From Candidatus Dadabacteria bacterium RIFCSPHIGHO2_12_FULL_53_21 (GTDB lineage: Bacteria; Desulfobacterota_D; UBA1144; Nemesobacterales; UBA2774): DNA of 19,587 nt. A program made the translations under genes and the position numbers. This document shows, one piece after another, positions 1-6,053 of the stretch (position 1 is the stretch's first letter; each line of letters opens with the position of its first letter). The stretch spans positions 1-19,587 of the forward strand of contig MFCJ01000102.1 in the NCBI GenBank assembly GCA_001775255.1, written 5' to 3'. Under the pieces are notes generated by a model. The model saw only the letters and a program-made list of their open reading frames with translations. It did no database searches and was not told the origin of the DNA.

Positions 1-11
1 AATTTTATTCC

Positions 12-332
12 CTATTGTGTGGCTTCGTCCGGTTTCTCGTCGCCCGGCAGTTCGCCCGGGGTAGCTTCGTCAGCAGCACCGGTAGCAGCTCCCGAACCGT
101 CGGTCGCTTCATCCGGCATGTCGCCGCCTGGCGTTTCGCCCATGGTGGCCTTGTCAACAGCATCGGTAGCAGCTCCCGAACCGTCGGTCGCTTCGTCCGG
201 CATATCACCGCCCGGCGCTTCGCCTGCCGGATCGTCCTGGGCTATTGAGGACGTACTGCCGAAAAAGGAATTTCCACCGAAGGAAAGTCCCATCACTAAT
301 AACATCGCAAACAAAATAGCAATCACTCTCAT
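12..332 (-). CDS. Small acidic secreted protein with 28-residue tandem repeats
   Basis: I do not recognise the family. The 106-residue product begins with an Arg and a hydrophobic stretch (about residues 3-19) that fits a Sec signal peptide; a cleavage site near Ala31 (SIA before Q) is plausible. The rest is low-complexity, rich in Gly, Ala, Asp, Glu, Pro and Thr, strongly acidic, without Cys, and probably disordered. It is built of two near-identical 28-residue repeats (37-64 and 65-92, sharing GGDMPDEATDGSGAAT) and a half repeat (93-106). The start is supported by AGGAGG ten bases before the ATG. The upstream DNA holds a candidate sigma-54 promoter and a leader hairpin. Role is unknown; a secreted or periplasmic filler, binding or stress protein are all possible. 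Confidence 0.7.
   Translation of the reverse strand: MRVIAILFAMLLVMGLSFGGNSFFGSTSSIAQDDPAGEAPGGDMPDEATDGSGAATDAVDKATMGETPGGDMPDEATDGSGAATGAADEATPGELPGDEKPDEATQ
15..224 (-). repeat. 84-bp direct tandem repeat inside the secreted-protein gene
   Basis: Two 84-bp units (141-224 and 57-140) and a 42-bp partial unit (15-56) encode the 28-residue repeats. Units one and two are near-identical over their first two thirds and diverge in the last third. The unit length is a multiple of three, so gain or loss of copies would keep the frame. Confidence 0.85.
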
Positions 333-342
333 GTCTTCAAAA

Positions 343-348
343 CCTCCT
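343..348 (-). promoter_or_regulatory. Shine-Dalgarno site of the secreted-protein gene
   Basis: On the minus strand this reads AGGAGG, a full match to the anti-SD core, ten bases before the ATG at 332. It fixes the start codon of an otherwise unrecognised gene. Confidence 0.75.
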
Positions 349-358
349 GATTTTTTTT

Positions 359-382
359 GCCGGCCGGATTTCCCCGGCCAGC
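359..382 (-). promoter_or_regulatory. GC-rich leader hairpin next to an oligo-A run
   Basis: Nine-base arms (359-367 and 374-382) pair with one G-U wobble around a six-base loop. On the minus strand the hairpin is followed by eight A residues and then the SD site, so it is not a standard terminator for leftward transcription. If transcription starts near 385, it sits at the very 5' end of the leader, where it could stabilise the mRNA or affect ribosome access. Read on the plus strand it is followed by a short TTTA tract only. Confidence 0.5.
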
Positions 383-396
383 TTTACTAATTATAG

Positions 397-412
397 TGCA
401 ATAACCGTACCA
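397..412 (-). promoter_or_regulatory. Candidate sigma-54 (-24/-12) promoter of the secreted-protein gene
   Basis: The minus strand reads TTGGTACG-N4-TTGCA, with GG and GC separated by exactly ten bases. The known RpoN consensus is YTGGCACG-N4-TTGCW; only one core base differs (T for C). The start of transcription would fall near 385, about 53 bases before the ATG. A TATAAT at 390-395 overlaps the start region and, with a poor -35 (TTTTAT, 413-418), is a sigma-70 alternative. Confidence 0.55.
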
Positions 413-511
413 ATAAAACATGAACTTAAAGATCTAGTTTTAACGGCATGTTGCATCTTATAGTTTATATTAGGGGCATAAATATAGCTTGCGGATGCGT
501 TAAAAACCACA

Positions 512-539
512 ACAAATTGTGTAAAATGACACATTTTGT
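512..539. promoter_or_regulatory. Palindrome B: candidate enhancer site shared with palindrome A
   Basis: Eleven-base arms (512-522 and 529-539) pair at ten positions around six bases. Its 14-bp core GTGTAAAATGACAC (519-532) matches the core of palindrome A near 1937 at 13 of 14 positions. It lies 106 bp upstream of the candidate sigma-54 promoter at 397-412, a usual place for an enhancer-binding protein. It is also 28 bases past the stop of the sigma-factor gene, and a GGTTTTTAA follows on the minus strand, so a weak terminator is the alternative reading. Confidence 0.5.
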
Positions 540-567
540 TTCGACTCGTGGTCCAACATGGCTGGAA

Positions 568-1713
568 TTATGCGCGGAAATTTTTGAGGGATTCCCTCAT
601 TCTCGAAACGGAAAGCTTCCGGAGGGCTTTCTTCTCGATCTGTCTTATCCTCTCTCTCGTGAGCTTGAACTTCCTGCCTATATCGTCGAGTGTCACGACA
701 TCGCTCCTGTCTATCCCGAAACGCATCCGCAGCACCTCCTCTTCTTTCACGCTCAGCATCGAAAGGGAGTTCCGTATAACCTCTTTTAATTCGTAATCCA
801 CGACCATGTGATCGGGAGAAGCCGATTCCTCGTCCTCTATAAAATCGTAAAGCGTCCTCTTCTCCCCGTCCACCGGGGTGTCGAGACTCACCGACTCGTT
901 TGTGATTTTCAATATACGGCTCACGTATTTGAGCGGCACCCCGGACCGCTCCGAAATCTCTTCAGCGGTCGGGTTCTTGCCGGATTCTTTTAGTAGTACC
1001 GATTTCGTGCGGTATACCCGGCTCGTTACCTCGAGCAGATACACGGGGACACGCACCGCCCCCCTGTGGACGAGGATCGCTCTCGTTATGGCCTGGTATA
1101 TCCACCAGGAGGCATATGTGGAAAACCTGAACCCTCTCGAATGGTCGTATCTTTCTATCGCCTTCATGAGGCCTATGTTCCCCTCCTGGATGAGGTCGAG
1201 AAAGGGAAGGCCATGGTTGACGTACCGCTTGGCAATGCTTATAACCAATCTGAGGTTGGCGCTCGCGAACCTCTTCTTCAACTTCTCCGCCTGGTGAGAG
1301 TAGGCTCTGAGGGAGGCATTGAGCCTGTTCCTGTTCATTTTGTGGTTAAGATGACCGTTGGTTTTTCTTCCGTTGGCGCCGCTTGAGGTTTCCAGATAAG
1401 AAGTGATTTGTTCAATCTTGAATTCGCATTTTTTTATCTTCGCCGGTATCTCTACCTCTTCCTTGATGGTGAGGAGGGGTTCTTTCGATATATCCCTGAA
1501 GTAATCGTTCAATATTCTGAACTCGTCGTCCTGTCTATCGTAGATATCCGTCCTTTTCGGCAACCCTGCCGCGGCTCCGTTGTAAACGTCCCCCGGCTCT
1601 TCGACGGCGAACAGATCGTCGTCCGTGAAATTCTCGTCTTCCGCTATTTCTTCGAAATGTTCAGGGTAGCTTTGAGTTTCTATTTCCGGTGCATTTATTT
1701 CGTCATATTTCAT
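568..1713 (-). CDS. Sigma-70 family RNA polymerase sigma factor, group 2-like
   Basis: Directs RNA polymerase to promoters. The 381-residue form starts at the ATG at 1713, which has AGGAAGG five bases upstream; a longer GTG frame from 1803 lacks a well-placed SD. Region 1.2 lies at about 65-95, region 2 at 150-220 (RFSTYASWWIYQ at 196-207), region 3 at 220-290 and region 4 at 305-370. The -10 reading residues Gln207 and Thr210 and the -35 helix motif TRERIRQIE are kept. There is no region 1.1 and no large non-conserved insert, and the protein is far shorter than E. coli RpoD, so it resembles RpoS-like group 2 factors. A basic, Asn/Lys-rich linker of about 40 residues (100-140) is unusual. In the region 2.4/3.0 segment it has VHRGAVRVPVYLLE where housekeeping factors have DQARTIRIPVHMIE. 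It may instead be a reduced primary factor. Confidence 0.9.
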   Translation of the reverse strand: MKYDEINAPEIETQSYPEHFEEIAEDENFTDDDLFAVEEPGDVYNGAAAGLPKRTDIYDRQDDEFRILNDYFRDISKEPLLTIKEEVEIPAKIKKCEFKIEQITSYLETSSGANGRKTNGHLNHKMNRNRLNASLRAYSHQAEKLKKRFASANLRLVISIAKRYVNHGLPFLDLIQEGNIGLMKAIERYDHSRGFRFSTYASWWIYQAITRAILVHRGAVRVPVYLLEVTSRVYRTKSVLLKESGKNPTAEEISERSGVPLKYVSRILKITNESVSLDTPVDGEKRTLYDFIEDEESASPDHMVVDYELKEVIRNSLSMLSVKEEEVLRMRFGIDRSDVVTLDDIGRKFKLTRERIRQIEKKALRKLSVSRMRESLKNFRA

Positions 1714-1836
1714 CGTTGCCTTCCTCTCTTGAATTTTTTGCGGCTTTAGATCGACTATCGGTAGAAAGCGAATGAAAGCCGTGAATCTGCTTTTGGCTCT
1801 CACGTCCTTTGCCCTCTTCTCTACTATGATTATGTG

Positions 1837-1852
1837 AGCAATATCTGTGCCA
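1837..1852 (-). promoter_or_regulatory. Sigma-54 (-24/-12) promoter of the sigma-factor gene
   Basis: The minus strand reads TGGCAC-N5-TTGCT, an exact match to the conserved -24 and -12 elements with the required ten bases between GG and GC. Transcription would begin near 1826, giving a leader of about 113 bases to the ATG at 1713. I found no convincing sigma-70 promoter for this gene in the same gap. The nearby palindrome A lies 84 bp upstream. Confidence 0.65.
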
Positions 1853-1932
1853 TATTACTCATCTTTATGTTTTATTTGTGATATAGACGGCTTATACGAT
1901 TTGAAATTTTAAATCAGGCTGAATACCCGTTT

Positions 1933-1952
1933 CAGTGTGTAAAATTACACTG
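1933..1952. promoter_or_regulatory. Palindrome A: candidate enhancer site
   Basis: CAGTGT (1933-1938) and ACACTG (1947-1952) form a perfect inverted repeat with eight bases between. The inner core GTGTAAAATTACAC (1937-1950) is itself an inverted repeat (GTGTAA-AA-TTACAC) and is nearly the same as the core of palindrome B. Its centre is about 117 bp upstream of the predicted start from the sigma-54 promoter. A looser repeat, GGTG-N9-CACC (1958-1974), sits about two helical turns further out and could be a second, weaker site. Confidence 0.5.
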
Positions 1953-2162
1953 TTTGAGGTGTACGAAATTCACCCAATAAATATGACGCCGGAATGCGCT
2001 GCGGAGCCATGTCGGGACATGGGTTCATCTCCTGCCCTCCCGGGAGAACGTATACCGGTTATTTTCTCTCTTTGTATCTGCATGTTTCGTCTGCGGACCG
2101 TAATGATTACATTCCTCTCTTCATAAAATATGTCTCCGGAGATCCGTTTATACGATCCGAAC
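1953..2162. other. Rest of the divergent gap between the sigma-factor gene and recG
   Basis: No convincing gene is seen here. It holds the stem-loop CCATGT-CGGG-ACATGG (2007-2022) and the ten-base palindrome CTCCCGGGAG (2037-2046). Neither is followed by a T run, so they are not obvious terminators. Short open frames on the plus strand have no SD site or recognisable product. Confidence 0.5.
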
Positions 2163-2192
2163 TTGAATTCTCTCTATAAGTACCTGTAAAAT
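2163..2192 (+). promoter_or_regulatory. Candidate recG promoter, placed for a leaderless mRNA
   Basis: TTGAAT (2163-2168) and TAAAAT (2187-2192) are 18 bases apart, a fair sigma-70 match. The expected start of transcription, seven or eight bases after the -10, falls on or next to the A of the recG ATG at 2200. Confidence 0.5.
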
Positions 2193-2199
2193 CTTATTA

Positions 2200-4731
2200 A
2201 TGTCGAATGACCTAAATGAAATACTCGACGCGCTCGAGAAGCCGCTCAGATTTGCGTCGAGAAACAACTTTTCGAACCTGGATAAGGTGAAAGCCCTCGA
2301 CCAGCTTGTCGGGGATCTCACGCTAAAGGCGCTCTCCCTCCCGCTCTCAGCCGTGCAGATGAGGGAATTCGAATCACTTCGGGATTTCTTCTCCGCATAC
2401 GACGGCCTCGGCCAGGGGGAGAGAAAAGATATTATCAGGAAGTCGCTCACCATAATCGGCGGGCTTAAAAATAAAAACAGCTCGAATGTATCCGTCAAAC
2501 CGGCCGGGGATACGACCCCATCGTCAGTGAAAAATCCGGAAGACGAGGGGGCTTCAATCCGGGATACCGGCGCGGGCCCGGCTCCGGACAGAAGGGAGCC
2601 GGATCAGGTTCCGATTCAATATATCAAAGGGGTCGGACCCAGGATTGCGGAGATACTGAAGAAAAAAGAAATAGAGACCGTGGAGGACGCGCTCTATTAC
2701 TTCCCGAGGACATACGAGGACAGGAGGACAATAAAGAGCATATCGAAAATAAGGCCCGGCAATAGGGAAACCATAATCGGGAAGATAATTCTCGCAGGAA
2801 AGGTCCGCACAAAACGGAGGAGCCTCTATCAGATGGCGGTTTCAGACGGCACGGGGACCCTGAATCTGATATGGTTCCAGTTCAACGAGAAATACCTGAG
2901 GAACGCATATAAACAAGGGGCTTCCGTGATCCTGACAGGCGACGTGGGCGTGGGATACAGGGACGCCCTCCAGATAGTCCACCCGAGGCCCGAGGATATA
3001 GAGGTCATTGAAGAAGGGGAAGATCTCGACGAGGGCAACGTGCACTTTAACCGCATCGTGCCTATATACCCCCTCACCGAGGGTTTGAAGCAGAGGCGCA
3101 TAAGGAGGATCATGAAGTCCGTCGTGGACGGGTATTCGGGTTCCCTTAAGTCGGTTATCCCTTCCGCTCTTAGAAAAGAGAGGGGGGTCATGGATCTCGG
3201 CGCGGCCGTATCGAGGGTCCACTTTCCGACGAACGACGAAATTATGGTTGAGCTATCGGACAAGGACTCCGTCTACGGATCACCTCCCCACAAAACCCTC
3301 TCCTATAATGAGTTCTTTCTGATGGAGCTCGGACTCGCGCTCAAGAAGCGTGACATAGCGGGACTCGACGGCATATCCCTCTCACCGACCGGAGAATTGA
3401 CCGGGAGACTCATCGCGGGGCTGCCGTTCAGGCTCACGTCCGCTCAGGAGCGCGTGCTCGCGGAGATCGAGCTTGACATGCGCTCGGGAAGGCCCATGAA
3501 CAGGCTGCTGCAGGGGGACGTGGGAAGCGGCAAGACCATTGTCTCGCTCCTTTCCATGCTGAAAGCGGTCGAGAGCGGCTATCAGGCGGTCCTTATGGCC
3601 CCTACGGAGATACTCGCGGAACAGCACCTTTCCTCGGTCATGAACTACGTAAAAGGCATGGGCCTCCGTGTCGTGTTTCTCAAGAGCGCGCTCGGGAGGG
3701 GTGAGAAGAATGCGTATTACAAGGCGATCGCTTCGGGAGAGGCTCAGATAGCCGTCGGGACACACGCCCTCCTTCAGGAGAAGGTGGACTTCGGGAACCT
3801 GGGGTTCGTGGTCATAGACGAGCAGCACAGGTTCGGCGTGATGCAGAGGGCGAGTCTCATGGGGAAGGGCAGAAACCCGGATGTGCTCGTCATGACCGCG
3901 ACACCTATACCCAGGACCCTCGCCCTTACGGTCTACGGCGACCTCGACGTCTCGTTGCTCGACGAGCTCCCTCCCGGGAGGAAGGAAATCAGGACCAAGG
4001 TCTATTACGACCAGAAGGGCTCCCGCGAGCGCGCATATGAGGCCGTCAGAAAGGAGCTCGAAAAGGGCAGGCAGGCGTATATCGTTTACCCGATGATTGA
4101 GGAATCGGAGAACCCGGATTTCAAGGACCTCAAGTACGCGACTCAGATGGCCGAGGAGCTTAAGAACGACATATTCCCCGAATTCAGGGTAGGGCTTCTC
4201 CACGGTAGAATGAAAGCCGGGGAGAAAGATGCAGTGATGAAGAGGTTCATTTCCCATCACATAGATATACTCGTCGCGACGACAGTGATAGAAGTGGGCG
4301 TCGATGTGCCGAACGCGACCGTGATGGTCGTGGAAAACGCCGAGAGGTTCGGTCTTACACAACTCCATCAGCTGAGGGGCAGGGTGGGCAGGGGAGGACA
4401 TGATTCGTTTTGCATTCTGATTTCGAGCTTCAAGAGGTCTGAGGATGCGGAGAAGAGGCTCTCGATAATGGAGGAGACTACGGACGGCTTCAGGATAGCC
4501 GAGGCCGATCTCACGATAAGGGGTCCGGGGGATTTTCTGGGAACGAAGCAGTCCGGCCTGCCGCAGTTCAGGTTCGCCGACCTCATGAGAGACGCGAGGA
4601 TACTTGGGGAAGCCAGGGAGGACGCTTTCCGAATCGTGAAGGAAGACCCTCGTCTTGAGAATAATCCCGGGTTAATGAAAGAGGTTTTGAAACGCTACGG
4701 GGCAGTATTCGAACTCGGGGGAATTTCTTAG
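2200..4731 (+). CDS. recG: ATP-dependent DNA helicase RecG
   Basis: Branch-migrating helicase that remodels stalled replication forks and Holliday junctions. Residues 1-130 form a helical, poorly conserved extension, then a GVGP helix-hairpin-helix-like stretch near 139-150, an OB-fold wedge domain (about 190-270) and the two SF2 helicase domains. Visible motifs are GDVGSGKT (439-446), the RecG-type DEQH box (540-543), TATPIPRT, the TVIEVGVDVP block and the RecG-typical QLRGRVGRG. At 843 residues it is about 150 longer than E. coli RecG (693); similar N-terminal extensions are known, for example in Thermotoga. The frame is closed by TGA at 2164-2166 and no other start codon lies between, so ATG 2200 is the first possible start; no SD precedes it. 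It stands alone on its strand and is convergent with sucB. Confidence 0.97.
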   Translation: MSNDLNEILDALEKPLRFASRNNFSNLDKVKALDQLVGDLTLKALSLPLSAVQMREFESLRDFFSAYDGLGQGERKDIIRKSLTIIGGLKNKNSSNVSVKPAGDTTPSSVKNPEDEGASIRDTGAGPAPDRREPDQVPIQYIKGVGPRIAEILKKKEIETVEDALYYFPRTYEDRRTIKSISKIRPGNRETIIGKIILAGKVRTKRRSLYQMAVSDGTGTLNLIWFQFNEKYLRNAYKQGASVILTGDVGVGYRDALQIVHPRPEDIEVIEEGEDLDEGNVHFNRIVPIYPLTEGLKQRRIRRIMKSVVDGYSGSLKSVIPSALRKERGVMDLGAAVSRVHFPTNDEIMVELSDKDSVYGSPPHKTLSYNEFFLMELGLALKKRDIAGLDGISLSPTGELTGRLIAGLPFRLTSAQERVLAEIELDMRSGRPMNRLLQGDVGSGKTIVSLLSMLKAVESGYQAVLMAPTEILAEQHLSSVMNYVKGMGLRVVFLKSALGRGEKNAYYKAIASGEAQIAVGTHALLQEKVDFGNLGFVVIDEQHRFGVMQRASLMGKGRNPDVLVMTATPIPRTLALTVYGDLDVSLLDELPPGRKEIRTKVYYDQKGSRERAYEAVRKELEKGRQAYIVYPMIEESENPDFKDLKYATQMAEELKNDIFPEFRVGLLHGRMKAGEKDAVMKRFISHHIDILVATTVIEVGVDVPNATVMVVENAERFGLTQLHQLRGRVGRGGHDSFCILISSFKRSEDAEKRLSIMEETTDGFRIAEADLTIRGPGDFLGTKQSGLPQFRFADLMRDARILGEAREDAFRIVKEDPRLENNPGLMKEVLKRYGAVFELGGIS

Positions 4732-4774
4732 CAGTATTTGTTTCGATATTTCCCGGCCGGCTTCCCGGTAATGC

Positions 4775-6037
4775 TTACCCTTCGAGGAGGAGCGATTCCG
4801 GGTCCTCGATCAATTCCTTGATCCTCACCAGGAACTGTACGGCTTCGCGACCGTCCACTATACGGTGGTCATAGCTGAGCGCGACGTACATCATCGGCCT
4901 TATTACCACCGATCCGCTCACCGCGACCGCCCTGTCTTCGATCTTGTGAAGCCCGAGGATTCCCGACTGCGGGGGGTTCAGTATTGGTGTGCTCATAAGC
5001 GAGCCGAAAACCCCGCCGTTCGTTATGGTAAAAGTGCCGCCCATTATCTCTTCGAGCGTGAGCGTATTGTCCTCCGCCCTCTGCGCGAGGTCCTTGATCG
5101 CCTTCTCGATGACCGCGAACGACATGCTGTCCGCATTTCTCAGGACCGGGACTACGAGCCCTTCTGTCGCCCCTATCGCTACACCTATATCGTAATAGTG
5201 CTTGATTATCATGTCGTCGCCGTCGATCTCGGCGTTTACCTGCGGGAATTCCTTAAGCGCCCCTATGGCGGCTTTGACAAAGAAAGAATTCAGTCCCAGG
5301 CTGACCCCGAATTTTTCCTTGAATGACTCTTTCCTACGTCTGCGGAGCTCCATGACCGCGCCCATGTCGATCTCGTTGAAGGTCGTGAGCATGGCCGTCG
5401 ACTGGGTAGCTTCGAGCATCCGCCGGGCTATAGTGCGTCTCCTCCGGGACATCTTGATACGCTCCTCCCTTGCGTCCCTCGAAATACGGAGCACGGTCGC
5501 CTCTTTCGCCTCGACCAGAGCAGGGGATTTGCCCCTTGCCGGCTCGGCCTTGGAAACCTTTGCCTGAGCGGCTTCTTCCGCCTTCTTCTCTATATGGATT
5601 TCGACGTCTTCCTTTGTTATCCGGCTGCTCGGTCCCGTACCCTCCACCTTGCCGAGATCGACCTGTTTTTCTTCCGCGATCCGTCTCGCGACAGGGGTAA
5701 CTTTCTCGGCGGGGCCGGTTTCGGGCATCTTTGTGATTTCTTCTTTTACCTGAGCGGCCGCCTTCGGGGCTTCCTTCGGCCTGGGCGCTTCACCGGCTTT
5801 CCCTTCCTCGATCACGCCGAGCACTTCCCCGACCTCGACATCATCTCCGTCCCTTTTAAGAATGCTGCTCAGCGTCCCTTCCTTCTCAGACGCGATCTCG
5901 AAGTTCGCTTTTTCGGTTTCGAGCTCGACCAGCGCCTCCCCTATTTTCACGGGGTCTCCTTCGGACTTGAACCATCTCACGATAGTCGCTTCCACGACGG
6001 ATTCCCCCAATTCGGGTACGGTGATGTTTATAGGCAT
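4775..6037 (-). CDS. sucB: 2-oxoglutarate dehydrogenase E2, dihydrolipoyllysine succinyltransferase
   Basis: Transfers the succinyl group from the E1 reaction through its lipoyl arm to coenzyme A in the TCA cycle. The lipoyl domain (1-79) has the modified lysine at Lys43 in ETEKANFE; an Ala/Pro/Lys/Glu-rich linker follows, then the E3-binding domain (113-148, VTPVARRIAEE) and, after a second linker, the catalytic domain (about 190-420) with the active-site DHRIVDG (His391, Asp395). The 420-residue length is usual. GGAG seven bases before the ATG supports the start. It follows sucA by 16 bp, so both are co-transcribed; this placement favours succinyl- over acetyltransferase. The E3 gene is not in the window. 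Confidence 0.95.
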   Translation of the reverse strand: MPINITVPELGESVVEATIVRWFKSEGDPVKIGEALVELETEKANFEIASEKEGTLSSILKRDGDDVEVGEVLGVIEEGKAGEAPRPKEAPKAAAQVKEEITKMPETGPAEKVTPVARRIAEEKQVDLGKVEGTGPSSRITKEDVEIHIEKKAEEAAQAKVSKAEPARGKSPALVEAKEATVLRISRDAREERIKMSRRRRTIARRMLEATQSTAMLTTFNEIDMGAVMELRRRRKESFKEKFGVSLGLNSFFVKAAIGALKEFPQVNAEIDGDDMIIKHYYDIGVAIGATEGLVVPVLRNADSMSFAVIEKAIKDLAQRAEDNTLTLEEIMGGTFTITNGGVFGSLMSTPILNPPQSGILGLHKIEDRAVAVSGSVVIRPMMYVALSYDHRIVDGREAVQFLVRIKELIEDPESLLLEG

Positions 6038-6053
6038 ATTATTTCTCCGGTAT

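Noticed and set aside
1714..1803. Longer N-terminus for the sigma factor from GTG 1803
   Set aside because: The AAAGGA before it is one base from the GTG, while ATG 1713 has AGGAAGG at normal spacing; the extra 30 residues look non-conserved.
3382..4401. Long open frame (339 codons) on the minus strand inside recG
   Set aside because: It is antisense to the conserved helicase domains of recG, resembles no family and is explained by GC-skewed codon usage.
4732..4774. Terminator between recG and sucB
   Set aside because: There are only a short GGTAA/TTACC stem overlapping the sucB stop and a CCGGCCGG palindrome, with no T run on either strand.
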